A stretch of 64,000 nucleotides of DNA from JTS-RE94 sp041750795 (GCA_041750795.1 JBGSYQ010000064.1:1-64000), one strand, 5' to 3'. Shown: positions 18,401 through 26,773, counted from the stretch's first letter. The notes: generated from the sequence alone by a model not told the origin. Made by a program: numbers and translations.

Positions 18401-18898
18401 CTGTGGGCCGAGATGGACGTGAACATCTTCACGCAGGTGGGATTCGTCGTGCTGGTGGGCCTGGCCTGCAAGAACGCCATTCTGGTGGTGGAGTTTGCCC
18501 GGGCACAGCGCGAAGCCGGGCTCGATCGCTACGAGGCGACGATCGAAGCCTGCAAGCTCCGCCTGCGTCCGATCGTGATGACGTCGTTCGCGTTCATTTT
18601 GGGGGTGCTGCCGCTGGTGGTGTCGGTGGGGGCAGGCGCCGAAATGCGCCGCACGCTGGGTACGGCCGTGTTCGGCGGCATGTTGGGCGTGACGATGTTT
18701 GGCATTTTTCTCACGCCCGTGTTCTACTATGTCATCGAGTGGGCCGGCGACATGCGCAGATTGCTCCACAAGCTGCGCTCCGGGCCGCCGCCGGCCTGGG
18801 TGTCTCGCTTGGGGCTGCGGCGGCCGGCGCGCCTTGCAAAGCGCGAGCTGCGCGTGGCCGCTCACGAGGAAGAGACGGCCGACGTCGATGCGACGTGA
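15476..18898 (+). CDS. RND multidrug efflux transporter, inner-membrane pump 2 (HAE1 type)
   Basis: The protein has 1140 residues. The frame is open far upstream, but GTG at 15476 gives FSNFFISRPIFASVMSIVIT, the family N-terminus, eight bases past the pump 1 stop. It keeps the TM4 pair (GIVVDDAIVVVEAVG) and the TM10 lysine (GLACKNAILVVEFA). It shares with pump 1 the long insert after TM6 (about 16972-17196). The two proteins are clear paralogues throughout, implying tandem duplication. One adaptor with two pumps resembles MdtABC, whose MdtB and MdtC form a mixed trimer. Substrates are unknown. Confidence 0.94.
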   Translation: MFSNFFISRPIFASVMSIVITLAGGIALFTLPIAQYPEIAPPTVEVSASYPGANARVMVDTVAAPIEERVNGVEDMLYMSSQCTNDGTYTLTVTFANGVDLNMAQVLVQNRVALAQPILPELVQRRGVSVKKKSPSVLMIVNLFSPDDSRDSLYLSNYATIQLKDELSRVPGVGDITYLGQRNYSMRLWLDPEKMASRNLSVADVTTAIEQQNTQVAAGQVGQPPVNTGQVFQFTVSTMGRLADPDEFADMILKTDASGRLVRLRDVARIELGAEGYDQTCRLNGMPSVALSIYQLPGSNALEIAEQVKEKMVGLKARFPTGVDYAIVYDTTPFITESINEVFKALRDAIVLVAIVVLVFLQNWRSAIIPLVAVPVAIVGTFAVMAAMGFSLNNFTLFGLVLAIGIVVDDAIVVVEAVGYHIEHGLSPRDATIRAMSQVSGPVIAVGLVLSAVFVPCAFITGIMGQFFRQFALTIAVSMVISTINSLTLSPALTALLLRPREKGSGPPLPWLAYVLVGGWLGWEYVSPWLIAGGHLAWIAPDHMPWVAMLLAAAAGGIVSWPVNQVLRLVFRTFNLAFDVSTNVYLFFVGKMLRVSLLVLVVYGGLLYLTYTNFLAAPKGFIPTQDKGYLLVNLQLPDSSSVTRTEEAMRRVEEVVRTSPGVKHTVSISGQSMLLGANAPNFGAMYIMLDDFHHRLAPELSADALAARLQRTLQAQIVDGLVNVLGAPPLEGLGTSGGFKLMIEDRGNTGLDALQETADRVVEAAEQAPELSNPFTSFRAQTPWLYLDIDRTEAKVLGVPMAEVFNTLQVYLGSLYVNDFNLFGRTWQVNVQADRHFREQIEDLKQLRVRNDRGRMVPLSAFASVREVTGPVLIARHNLYSAAPVICNAAPGVSSGQAIERLEDVVQQQLNWSMRYEWTELALLQLQTGNTAMIALLLAVVLVFLVLAAQYESWALPLAVILVVPMCLLCSIVAVLWAEMDVNIFTQVGFVVLVGLACKNAILVVEFARAQREAGLDRYEATIEACKLRLRPIVMTSFAFILGVLPLVVSVGAGAEMRRTLGTAVFGGMLGVTMFGIFLTPVFYYVIEWAGDMRRLLHKLRSGPPPAWVSRLGLRRPARLAKRELRVAAHEEETADVDAT

Positions 18899-18934
18899 TC
18901 GGCCTGCCGATCGGTACTTTTCACGAGGAATAGC

Positions 18935-19741
18935 ATGGCGATGAAGTCTCAATTCAGCGGTCTATTGGTCGCATGGATGGCATGCGGGATGGGTCCGTTG
19001 CACGCCGGCGAGTCACAGGACGCCACCCATTTCGGCGCCGTTCGCTGCGAAGGCAGCTATCAGGGCCACTTGCAGGGCGTCTGCACCAACCAGCGCGACG
19101 CAATTTATTGGAGCTTCACCGACGTGCTCGTCAAAACCGACCCGCACGGCAAGATCATTCACCGCCAGGACGTTGCCAACCACCACGGAGATTTGTGCTT
19201 CCATGGAGGACGCGTGTACGTGGCGGTCAACCTCGGCAAGTTCAATCAGCCGGCCGGCGCGGCGGACTCCTGGATCTACGTCTACGACGCCGACACGCTC
19301 GATGAGTTGCAGCGCAAGGCCGTGCCCGAGCTGGTCCACGGCGCGGGCGGAATCGCGTTCGGCGACGGGCGGTTCATCGTGGTGGGCGGTCTGCCCGGCG
19401 AGATCGACGAAAACTACCTGTACGAGTACGACGAGACGCTAACGTTTCGCCGGCGCCACGTGTTGGCCAGTGGCTACACGCTGATGGGCATCCAGACCGC
19501 CGCATTCTTCGACGGCCACTGGTGGTTCGGCTGCTACGGCGCGCCGCGCAAGCTGCTCAAGGCCGACCGCGACCTGCAGTTGTCGGGCAAGTGGGATTTC
19601 GACGCGTCGCTGGGCATCATGGGCCTGCCCGACGGACGGCTGCTGGTAGCGCGGCCAGCGCGCGATCCGGCCGGCGGCCACCTGGGCGACCTCAAGCTGG
19701 CCGTGCCCGATGAGCAGCACGGGCTGCGCTTCGTGGAATAG
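18935..19741 (+). CDS. Exported protein of unknown function, propeller-like
   Basis: The protein has 268 residues. A signal peptide (MAMKSQFSGLLVAWMACG) ends near HAGES. The mature part has short repeated strands such as YWSFTDVLVKTD, IYVYDADTLDEL and YLYEYDETLTF, which look like beta-propeller blades, and GYTLMGIQTAAFFDG. I do not recognise a family with confidence. GAGGA at 18924-18928 supports the ATG at 18935. It follows the pump 2 gene by 36 bases on the same strand, so it may be read through from the efflux operon, but nothing in it suggests a transport role. Confidence 0.7.
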   Translation: MAMKSQFSGLLVAWMACGMGPLHAGESQDATHFGAVRCEGSYQGHLQGVCTNQRDAIYWSFTDVLVKTDPHGKIIHRQDVANHHGDLCFHGGRVYVAVNLGKFNQPAGAADSWIYVYDADTLDELQRKAVPELVHGAGGIAFGDGRFIVVGGLPGEIDENYLYEYDETLTFRRRHVLASGYTLMGIQTAAFFDGHWWFGCYGAPRKLLKADRDLQLSGKWDFDASLGIMGLPDGRLLVARPARDPAGGHLGDLKLAVPDEQHGLRFVE

Positions 19742-19804
19742 CGCAGCACAAGCGCGGAACTCCCGCCCGCAAAGCATCGGCTTCATGTACTTGGCGAATA
19801 CTAG

Positions 19805-20188
19805 TTAGCTCGTCGCGGCAGGACTGGCCGAACCTTCTTCGATCCACTTGCGTGCGGCCTCGATGTCGCTCTCGTCGAAGTAGCGCACCGTGGCGGTCGT
19901 AAACGGCTTGCAGAAGGCGGCCATGCCGGCTTCCCACTTGCGATCGCCCACCATGGCCAGCCGCTCGATGTCTTTGAAGTGCTTGACGTCGAACTTGATA
20001 TCTTCCCACAAGGCGCCGACGGTCCAGCCGTGGAAGTCGTGCATTTGCAGCAAAATGCGGAGCTTGCCTTGCGATTTGATCAGGCCCTCCACCTCGGGAA
20101 CGAACACTTCATAATCTTCCTTGGTGAGCTTGCCGCTCAATTTGACGGATAGAAACTTTCCATTCGGCTCCGATTGCAACTCAATCAT
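19805..20188 (-). CDS. SpoIIAA-like (STAS-fold) protein
   Basis: The protein has 127 residues. The sequence MIELQSEPNGKFLSVKLSGK, then LTKEDYEVFVPEVEGLI, LRILLQMHDFHGWT and RLAMVGDRKWEAGM follows the SpoIIAA-like/DUF3478 family, small cytosolic STAS-fold proteins of unclear role. GGAG eight bases before the ATG at 20188 sets this start over one 45 bases upstream. The gene converges on the exported unknown gene and is divergent from the ClC gene. Confidence 0.85.
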   Translation of the reverse strand: MIELQSEPNGKFLSVKLSGKLTKEDYEVFVPEVEGLIKSQGKLRILLQMHDFHGWTVGALWEDIKFDVKHFKDIERLAMVGDRKWEAGMAAFCKPFTTATVRYFDESDIEAARKWIEEGSASPAATS

Positions 20189-20560
20189 CGTCAGAACTCC
20201 TTTGGGTGTTGGCGCGACCCGGCCGCCGAACAATCGGTTGTCCGGGTCCTATTCTGTGACTCATCCGCATTGGGGCGGCAACCGCGGTTCTCAGCCTCTA
20301 ATGTAACGCCTTCCAGCGGGGCTTGGCAAATCGCACTCCACAACGTCGCCAGCAGCGTGTGGAGGAATACAACAGGCCGCTGAGCCGCTTTGCCCGCACT
20401 CGCGTATCGCGAACGTTGCAACAACGTAGCGCCGCTGGACAGTTTGACTTGGAACAAGGGGCCGCTCGCGTTACGATGCGTGCCATGTCGGGCGGCGCCC
20501 CTGAGGCCGACGCCCCGACGGCGACTTGCCCGGCCGTTCCCTGCGACAGAGCAGCGTGTG
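20189..20560. other. Intergenic region between divergent genes
   Basis: About 370 bases separate the SpoIIAA-like gene and the ClC gene. Both strands must hold promoters, but I see only weak matches. A reading frame continues upstream of the ClC start, but its composition there (Arg-rich) does not look like protein. Confidence 0.4.
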
Positions 20561-21955
20561 ATGACGGAACCGATCCAGAACGAACTCGCAGTCTCGGGCC
20601 ACGCCGTTTCGGCATCGGCCGGACCAGGCGAACTGGTAAGGCAGGGGCCGTTGCGAGTGGCCGAAGGCATCCGCCCGATGATTCTGTTCGTTTGGTCGGC
20701 GCTGGTCGGCGGTCTGGTCGGACTCGTGGGCGGGCTCTTTCAACTGAGTTTGTCGGCCATCGCTGCCTGGCGCGACGAAGGGATCGCCCGTTTTCAGTCG
20801 CAACCGGTGTTGTGGTGGCTGCTGCCGACCGTCTTCTCGGCGGTTGTGGTGTACGCCGCGTTTTGGCTGGTCCGTCGTTTCGCGCCGGAAACCGGTGGCA
20901 GCGGCGTTCAAGAAATCGAGGGTGCGCTGAACGATTTGCGACCGCTGCGGTGGCGGCGCGTCTTGCCGGTGAAATTTGTCGCCGGCATGCTCTCGCTCTC
21001 CGGAGGACTGGTGCTGGGCCGCGAAGGTCCGACGATCCAAATGGGCGGCAACGTCGGCAAAATGATCGGCGACCTCTTCAAGCTCTCGCGCGACGACGTC
21101 CACACGCTGGTCGCCGCCGGCGCCGGCGCCGGACTCGCGGCAGCGTTCAATGCTCCGCTGGCGGGCATCCTCTTCGTCATCGAGGAGATGCGCCCGCAGT
21201 TCAAGTACAACTTCCTCTCGGTTCACTCGGTGCTGATTGCCGCCGCCACGTCCGACATCGTGTTGCGCATGATGATGGGACAGGCGCCGGATATTCAGAT
21301 GGCGGCCGCACCGCGCCCGCCGTTGGCTTCGCTGTGGCTCTTTCCCTTGCTGGGCATCGTCTTCGGAGTGCTCGGCGTCGCTTTCAACGCGCTGCTCGTG
21401 CGCACGCTCGATTTCTTCGCCAACCTGAAGGGTCCCGCCTATCGTTTCACGGGGCTCGGCGTCGGGGCGGCCATCGGCTTGCTGGGCGTGTTTTACCCGT
21501 TGGCCGTGGGCGGTGGATACGACGTCATTCCGCACGTCTTGCAGGGCTCGACGGCCACACTCACGTTGGCCGTGCTGTTCATCGCCCGCTTCGGCACCAC
21601 GATGGTCAGTTACGGATCGGGAGCGCCCGGCGGCATTTTTGCGCCCATGCTCGCGTTGGCGACGATCGTCGGCATGGCGACCGGCCATTTTGCCCACGCC
21701 TGGTTTCCCGACTGGATCGTCCACCCGCAAGTCTTCGCCGTGGCTGGCATGGGCGCGCTGTTTTCCGCCACGGTCCGCGCGCCCCTGACGGGCATTGCCC
21801 TGTCGATCGAAATGACCGGAAACTATGCGCTGATCTTGCCGCTGATCCTCACCTGCATGGTGGCGGCCATCGTCGCCCAAGCGCTGCGCGGCAAGCCCAT
21901 CTACAGCGTATTGCTCAAACGCACGCTCGACCGTGCGGCGGCCGCCGGTCCATAG
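20561..21955 (+). CDS. clcA: ClC-type H+/Cl- antiporter
   Basis: The protein has 464 residues, close to the 473 of E. coli ClC-ec1. The selectivity-filter motifs are all present: GGSGVQEIEGAL (GSGIP site), GREGPTIQMGGNVGKM with the gating glutamate, and GAPGGIFAP (GxFxP). FNAPLAGILFVIEEMRPQFK keeps the internal proton glutamate equivalent to E203, so it is expected to be an antiporter and not a channel. There are no C-terminal CBS domains. ATG at 20561 is chosen because it gives a cytosolic N-terminus of normal length; GTG at 20558 is possible. Likely role: chloride/proton exchange in acid or ionic stress. Confidence 0.93.
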   Translation: MTEPIQNELAVSGHAVSASAGPGELVRQGPLRVAEGIRPMILFVWSALVGGLVGLVGGLFQLSLSAIAAWRDEGIARFQSQPVLWWLLPTVFSAVVVYAAFWLVRRFAPETGGSGVQEIEGALNDLRPLRWRRVLPVKFVAGMLSLSGGLVLGREGPTIQMGGNVGKMIGDLFKLSRDDVHTLVAAGAGAGLAAAFNAPLAGILFVIEEMRPQFKYNFLSVHSVLIAAATSDIVLRMMMGQAPDIQMAAAPRPPLASLWLFPLLGIVFGVLGVAFNALLVRTLDFFANLKGPAYRFTGLGVGAAIGLLGVFYPLAVGGGYDVIPHVLQGSTATLTLAVLFIARFGTTMVSYGSGAPGGIFAPMLALATIVGMATGHFAHAWFPDWIVHPQVFAVAGMGALFSATVRAPLTGIALSIEMTGNYALILPLILTCMVAAIVAQALRGKPIYSVLLKRTLDRAAAAGP

Positions 21956-21981
21956 AAGGCCGCAGCCGTCGCCGCGCGTTG

Positions 21982-23169
21982 CTACGGCTGGCGATACCGG
22001 GCCAGCGCCTCTCGGTTGAGCTCGATGCCCAAGCCGGGCTTATCAGGAAGTTGGATCGCGCCATCGACCAGCGAGTACTCCTCGCGGACCAATTCACGCC
22101 GTAGCGGCGACTCCGAAAGTTCCGCCGGCAGAAACTCCAAATAGGGGCACGCCGTCGTCGTGGCCACCAGGTGAGCGCTGGCGGCGATGCCGATCATGCT
22201 CTTCCAGCAATGCGGCACAACCAGCCGATTACGCTCTTCGGCGATGCGGCACACTTTGCGCGCCTCGCTGAAGCCGCCCACGCGGCCGACGTCGGGCTGC
22301 AAGACGGCCAGCTTGCCGCGGTCGGCCAGCTCCAGAAACTCCCAGTGCGTGTTTTGCCATTCACCGGCCGCAATGCGCACGCCCGAGCGCTCGGCCAGCC
22401 ACGCATAGCCCTCGACGTCGTCAATGTCGATCGGTGTCTCCAGAAAAAAGACGTCGTAAGGCGCCAATTGCTCGATCACGCCAAGGGCATGCTCCGCGCT
22501 CGGCCAGGCGTACGCCACGTCGACCATGAAGGTAAAGTCCGGCCCCAACGCCGCGCGGCACGCTGCCACCGTCTCGACGACCGCCGCGTCGTCCTCCTGC
22601 AAGCCGTTATGGCTATACGGTCCGTTGAGGCACACTTCCAGCTTGGCGGCGCGAAATCCCATGTCGCGGGCACGCCGGGCCTTGCCGATCAGCGATTCGC
22701 ACTGCTGCGAAGCCGTGCGGCCCGTGGCCAACAGCGATGCATAGGGCACCACTGGCCGGGCGGCGGCGCCGGCATCACTCGTGCAGCCGGCCAGCAGTTT
22801 CCACACCGGTTGACCGAGCGCCTTGCCGCACAGATCCCACAGTGCCATGTCGATGGCCCCCAGGGCGCAAATCAGCGCGCCGCGCCGACCGGTCATCTTC
22901 GAGCCGCTGTAGAGCCTTTGCCAGATCGCCTCGGGCTGGAGCGGATCGTCGCCCAGCAGCATCTCCTCCAGCCCCAAACCCATGCAGTGCGTCCCCCGGG
23001 CGCGAATGCACTCGCGAGCAATCCACGGGTTGGTGTCGGTCTCGCCGATGCCCACCAGGCCTTCGTCGGTGTGGATTTCCACGACCAGGTCGTCCTGAGC
23101 GGACGAGCAAGCTTCGGCATCGTAATCGGGAATCAACAGCACGTGGCAGTCGATCTTGGTGATCTTCAT
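21982..23169 (-). CDS. Enolase-superfamily enzyme, mandelate racemase/acid-sugar dehydratase type
   Basis: The protein has 395 residues. The metal ligands are D217 (FMVDVAY), E244 (FLETPID) and E270 (IAAGEWQ). D293 (QPDVGRVGG) and H320 (VVPHCWKS) form the Asp-His dyad of the mandelate racemase subgroup, with nearly the same spacing as mandelate racemase. On the opposite face the usual KxK reads K176-L-E178, so the second lysine is missing. An acid-sugar dehydratase using mainly the His-Asp dyad is the best guess. Start ATG at 23169 begins with MKITKIDCHV, the normal N-terminus. Last gene of the 26557-21982 operon, 7 bases after the transporter stop. Confidence 0.88.
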   Translation of the reverse strand: MKITKIDCHVLLIPDYDAEACSSAQDDLVVEIHTDEGLVGIGETDTNPWIARECIRARGTHCMGLGLEEMLLGDDPLQPEAIWQRLYSGSKMTGRRGALICALGAIDMALWDLCGKALGQPVWKLLAGCTSDAGAAARPVVPYASLLATGRTASQQCESLIGKARRARDMGFRAAKLEVCLNGPYSHNGLQEDDAAVVETVAACRAALGPDFTFMVDVAYAWPSAEHALGVIEQLAPYDVFFLETPIDIDDVEGYAWLAERSGVRIAAGEWQNTHWEFLELADRGKLAVLQPDVGRVGGFSEARKVCRIAEERNRLVVPHCWKSMIGIAASAHLVATTTACPYLEFLPAELSESPLRRELVREEYSLVDGAIQLPDKPGLGIELNREALARYRQP

Positions 23170-23176
23170 AGCGGCG

Positions 23177-24523
23177 TCAATGTGTTGTGCTAGGCGCGAT
23201 TTGATGGTCGACAGTTGGTGCGGTCTCATCGGGCTCCCCAGCCTGGCCGCCGGTCGGATCGATTCCCAACCAGAGCACGGCGCCGATCAGGCCGACCACG
23301 CTGCCCAGCGTGATGCCGGCCTGCCAGCCGTAGCCGAGCGTCTCGCTGACCCAGGGGGTAATGATCGGCGCCAGGATTCCGCCGGCGTTGCCCCCGGTGT
23401 TGAAGATGCCGGCCGAAGCGCCGCCCCGGCCGCGCCCCACCTCGACGGCCGTGACCCAAAATGGGCCCTCGGCCATGCCCAGCACGCCCAGCGCCAGCGA
23501 CAGCCACGTGACGATCCACATTGGATCGGTGGCGCGAATCCCCAGCAGCAGCAACCCGGCACTGGCGCCCATCGCCACGACCGCCAGTCCGGTGCGCGCG
23601 GTGCGCCAGCCAAAGCGCATCATGAGCCGATCCGAAAGCCAGCCGCCCAGCGGCATGCCAAACGCCATCGCCAGCGGCGGAATGGCCGCGTACCACTTGC
23701 TCTGTTCGCTGCCCAGTCGGAGCACCGTTTCGAAATAGTAGTGCATCCAGTAGAAAAACAGATACTGGAAATAGCCGACGCAAGCGTAGCTGCCGGTGAG
23801 CAGGATCAAGTTCTTGTTGGTGCGCACCGCGCGCATGAAATGAAACTCCGGTTCGTCGATGGACGGGTGCGGCCCACCGGGAGCATCGGACGAACGGCGC
23901 GCGACGGCCGCACCGGCGCCGTAGTTCCACAGCTCGCCCAACGCGATTGTGATCACGGCAGCCTCCAGAAACGCCACGGGCCAACTGAACCGGTCGACCA
24001 TCGTGCCGAAGATGATGAACGTGGATGCCACGCCCAACAGTGCCGCGCCGGTCACGATGCCATTGGCGGCCGACCGCCCCTCGAGCGGCACGCCCAGCGC
24101 AACCGCATTGGCTGCGGCCGGGTGCAACGGCGCACTGACCACGCCCATGGCTCCGCGCACGAGAAACAACGCCACCAAGGCCACGCCTGCCGACGAGGCG
24201 ACTAGCCCGACCACACCGGTCAGCGCCACGAACAATCCGGAGCCAAAGCACACCGCGGCCAGTGCAAACCTCGGACCGCGCTCGTCGACCAACCAGCCGC
24301 CCGGGATCATCGCCAGCGTGTAAGCGAACAGAAACGCCGAGTACACAAAACCCATCTGCGTCGCCGTGATGCCGAACTGGGGCATGATCTGCTGATCGGC
24401 CGCGACGGCCATGCTGACGCGATTGAAGTGCGCCAAAAAACAGATCGCCGCCAACAGCGCCACCAGTCGCCAGGGATGGGCACTGCTGACCGGCTTCGCA
24501 GAGGACGCGGCGACGTTGGACAT
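23177..24523 (-). CDS. MFS transporter, anion:cation symporter-like (sugar-acid uptake)
   Basis: The protein has 448 residues with about 12 membrane helices. The N-terminal motifs (FLAHFNRVSMAVAAD, MGFVYSAFLFAYTLAMIPGG, WLVDERGPRFALA) fit the ACS family that includes glucarate, galactonate and hexuronate transporters. It sits directly before an enolase-superfamily enzyme, so it likely imports that enzyme's acid-sugar substrate or a lactone of it. The substrate itself cannot be read from the sequence. Confidence 0.9.
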   Translation of the reverse strand: MSNVAASSAKPVSSAHPWRLVALLAAICFLAHFNRVSMAVAADQQIMPQFGITATQMGFVYSAFLFAYTLAMIPGGWLVDERGPRFALAAVCFGSGLFVALTGVVGLVASSAGVALVALFLVRGAMGVVSAPLHPAAANAVALGVPLEGRSAANGIVTGAALLGVASTFIIFGTMVDRFSWPVAFLEAAVITIALGELWNYGAGAAVARRSSDAPGGPHPSIDEPEFHFMRAVRTNKNLILLTGSYACVGYFQYLFFYWMHYYFETVLRLGSEQSKWYAAIPPLAMAFGMPLGGWLSDRLMMRFGWRTARTGLAVVAMGASAGLLLLGIRATDPMWIVTWLSLALGVLGMAEGPFWVTAVEVGRGRGGASAGIFNTGGNAGGILAPIITPWVSETLGYGWQAGITLGSVVGLIGAVLWLGIDPTGGQAGEPDETAPTVDHQIAPSTTH

Positions 24524-24559
24524 GGCTTACAATGCCGGCGGAGGAGAGCGTCGGACAAG

Positions 24560-25567
24560 TTATTGATAAATCGGGTCCAGTTCTCGCGCGACGTAATCCA
24601 TCGAAATCCGCCAGCTCTCCAGCGGCGAGACGCGAATCGTGTCCAGATCGTGATTGATCCAGCCCCGATACTTCACCTGGGCCAGCATCCGCATCAGCAC
24701 CGTAAAGTCGATCTGCCCGCGTCCCAGCTCGAGCATCGAGTTGTAGAACTTTCCCGACTTCGAATCGCCGGCGTAGCGCTGGCCGTTGGGCGCCACGTAG
24801 TCGTCGGCGACCGGTGTCAGTGTGGCGTCTTTGAAATCGGTGTACACCAGCCGGTCGATCGACTTGCGATACGTGTCCACCACGTCGCATCCGCCTAACA
24901 GCAGGTGGGCCGAATCCCATGCGCAAAACACCCAGCGCGGATCGGTCCCTGCGAGAAAACGATCGACTTGCGCCTGGTTCTCGATCAACGAGTCGGTGTG
25001 ATTGTGCAGTCCCATGCGCACGCCGAACTCTTCCACCGCCATTTTGCCCAACTCGTTAAGAAATCCGAATGAGTCTTTCAGGGCGGCCGCCTCCTCGGCT
25101 CCCTCGGCCAGCCCCGGCGGAAAGAATACCATTGCGTCGGCGCCATACTTTTGATGTGCCGCCAGCGCAACGCGCGCCCGGCGGCGGATGTCGTCCTGCT
25201 GTGCCGGATCGTAATACTGGCCGCCGAATGATACGGTGGAGAACTTCAGGCCGCGTTTGGCCAATTCGTCCCCGTACTGTTCGAGCGACATCCCATTGCG
25301 CTCGAGAATGCTTGGAAAACCGGTGAGGCGGACGCCGTTGAAGCCGCCGGCGGCCGTCTCGTCGAGGATTCTCAGCAGCGGCAATGGCTCACCCGGCGGC
25401 GTCACCGGGCCCCAACAGCCGGTCGATAGCGCGTACAGGACGTTCGGCCGCTGGCGAGGGCGCGCCTGCGAGTCGAGCGCCGCGCTGCGATGAACGCGCC
25501 CCAGCAGAGGAGTCGCAACCCCGGCGGCGGCAGCGCCCAGAAACGTGCGGCGATTCACGCGTGTCAT
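24560..25567 (-). CDS. Exported sugar-phosphate isomerase/epimerase-like TIM-barrel protein
   Basis: The protein has 335 residues. The N-terminus MTRVNRRTFLGAAAAGVATP is a twin-arginine signal. The rest fits the xylose-isomerase-like TIM barrel (AP endonuclease 2 fold): GGFNGVRLTGFPSI, YGADAMVFFPPG, GVRMGLHNHTDSLIEN, VFCAWDSAHLLLGG and YRGWINHDLDTI. These contain the His, Asp and Glu residues that usually bind metal. It lies between an amidohydrolase gene and a transporter gene in one operon and probably works on the same sugar or sugar acid, in the periplasm. Confidence 0.87.
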   Translation of the reverse strand: MTRVNRRTFLGAAAAGVATPLLGRVHRSAALDSQARPRQRPNVLYALSTGCWGPVTPPGEPLPLLRILDETAAGGFNGVRLTGFPSILERNGMSLEQYGDELAKRGLKFSTVSFGGQYYDPAQQDDIRRRARVALAAHQKYGADAMVFFPPGLAEGAEEAAALKDSFGFLNELGKMAVEEFGVRMGLHNHTDSLIENQAQVDRFLAGTDPRWVFCAWDSAHLLLGGCDVVDTYRKSIDRLVYTDFKDATLTPVADDYVAPNGQRYAGDSKSGKFYNSMLELGRGQIDFTVLMRMLAQVKYRGWINHDLDTIRVSPLESWRISMDYVARELDPIYQ

Positions 25568-25606
25568 GGTTAGACCCCCTTGGCAGTGCGATCGAATAGT
25601 CGCTGG

Positions 25607-26557
25607 CTACCCCTGTTCGGCAAAAGGCCACAGCTTGAGGGCCGTTTCGCCCAGGATCCAGCGGCGATCATCGTCGTTGAAAAACTTGATCTCGTCGCGA
25701 TATAGCGCCAGCGCCCTTGCATAGCCGCAATATTCCTCGACCGCCGGCCAGTCGGTGCCCCACATCAGTCGCTCCGGGCCAAATGCGTCATACAGCTTGC
25801 GTACCTGGTCGTGCGTGTCGCGGTAGGGATAGTCCTGTTTCGACAACAACCACAGGTGGCTCAACTTGACGTACACGCGCGGATAACGGGCCAACGTCAG
25901 CAGCTTCTTCAACTCCGCCGGCTGATCGATCGGGCAGTCGGCCATGTGGTCGATGCACACGTCCAATCGATCGCCCTGCCGGGCAATCACCCGCTCCACG
26001 TCGGGAATGCGCCCGATGGGGCACAATACGCACATCGGCACGCGCAATTCGGCGGTCCGCTGCCAAATGCGATCCATCCGCGCCACGTCGTTGATCCAAT
26101 CGCCGCCGGGCCCCAACGCGGGACTCAGCCGCACGCCGCGAAAGCCCTCGGCCATCCAATGATCCAGATCGTTGGCGGACGTGGCGCTCTCCGGATCGAT
26201 ACGGCACACGCCGGCAAACTTGTCGGGATGCCGGCGCACTACGGTTGCTGCATAACGGCAGTCCCAGCGATAGTAGATCACGTGTACGATCACCGTGCGC
26301 TCGACGCCGTTGGCCTGCATGAGCTCGAGCAGCGTCTCCGGCAGCGCGTCTCCGGTGGGCGGGTTTTGCAAGTCGGCCGGCCAGGGGAACTGCGGATCGT
26401 TCTTCCACACGTGTACGTGCGGATCGATCACGCGGAGCTTACGATCGTCGGCGGCCATTGACAGGTTTCCAAAAATACGGGATCCCGCCATTACACCGGC
26501 CGCCGCGGTCGCCCGGCCCAGCCAGCGGCGTCGGTTGATCGCGGGGCGAACGGCCAT
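25607..26557 (-). CDS. Exported amidohydrolase-2 family metal-dependent hydrolase (lactonase-like)
   Basis: The protein has 316 residues with a twin-arginine signal (NRRRWLGRATAAAGVMAG). The barrel opens with VIDPHVHVW, the HxH metal site, followed by FPWPADLQNP as in sugar-lactone hydrolases of this family. FAGVCRIDP, FRGVRLSPALGPGGDW, CIDHMADCPID and LMWGTDWPAVEEYCGY are the other conserved pieces, the last holding the metal-binding Asp. First gene of the operon to 21982. Family relatives open L-fucono- or L-rhamnono-lactone; that activity fits the downstream dehydratase-like enzyme but is inference. Confidence 0.87.
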   Translation of the reverse strand: MAVRPAINRRRWLGRATAAAGVMAGSRIFGNLSMAADDRKLRVIDPHVHVWKNDPQFPWPADLQNPPTGDALPETLLELMQANGVERTVIVHVIYYRWDCRYAATVVRRHPDKFAGVCRIDPESATSANDLDHWMAEGFRGVRLSPALGPGGDWINDVARMDRIWQRTAELRVPMCVLCPIGRIPDVERVIARQGDRLDVCIDHMADCPIDQPAELKKLLTLARYPRVYVKLSHLWLLSKQDYPYRDTHDQVRKLYDAFGPERLMWGTDWPAVEEYCGYARALALYRDEIKFFNDDDRRWILGETALKLWPFAEQG

Positions 26558-26590
26558 GGCCTGACTCCTGCGCGGGTTCGTTGTCAGTCG

Positions 26591-26773
26591 TCAATCGCGC
26601 GGCGGAAGCTTCGCGACCCAGTCGGAGTATACCGCCGGCCGCTCGACTATTCCTTCGTGTACGAAGACGCCAAAGCGCAATCGCACGGCTGGATCGGCCG
26701 CAGCAAGTGGCGGCAACCGATGTCCCAGCAGCATCAACACCAAGAGCACGAGACAGCCGCTCGATTTGCTCAC
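26591..26773 (-). CDS. Small exported protein coupled to the DJ-1/PfpI gene
   Basis: The GTG at 26773 overlaps the TGA of the DJ-1-like gene in a GTGA arrangement, typical of translational coupling. The 60-residue product has a hydrophobic segment (CLVLLVLMLLGHRL) after a short basic start, a probable cleavage site near LAAAD, and a tail of about 35 residues (VRLRFGVFVHEGIVER, then YSDWVAKLPPRD). No family is recognised. It could be a secreted peptide or the remnant of a longer gene. Confidence 0.45.
   Translation of the reverse strand: MSKSSGCLVLLVLMLLGHRLPPLAAADPAVRLRFGVFVHEGIVERPAVYSDWVAKLPPRD

Noticed and set aside
16967..18952. Long minus-strand frame across RND pump 2
   Set aside because: Antisense to a full RND pump with clear motifs; composition rich in His, Arg and Gln is typical of shadow frames.
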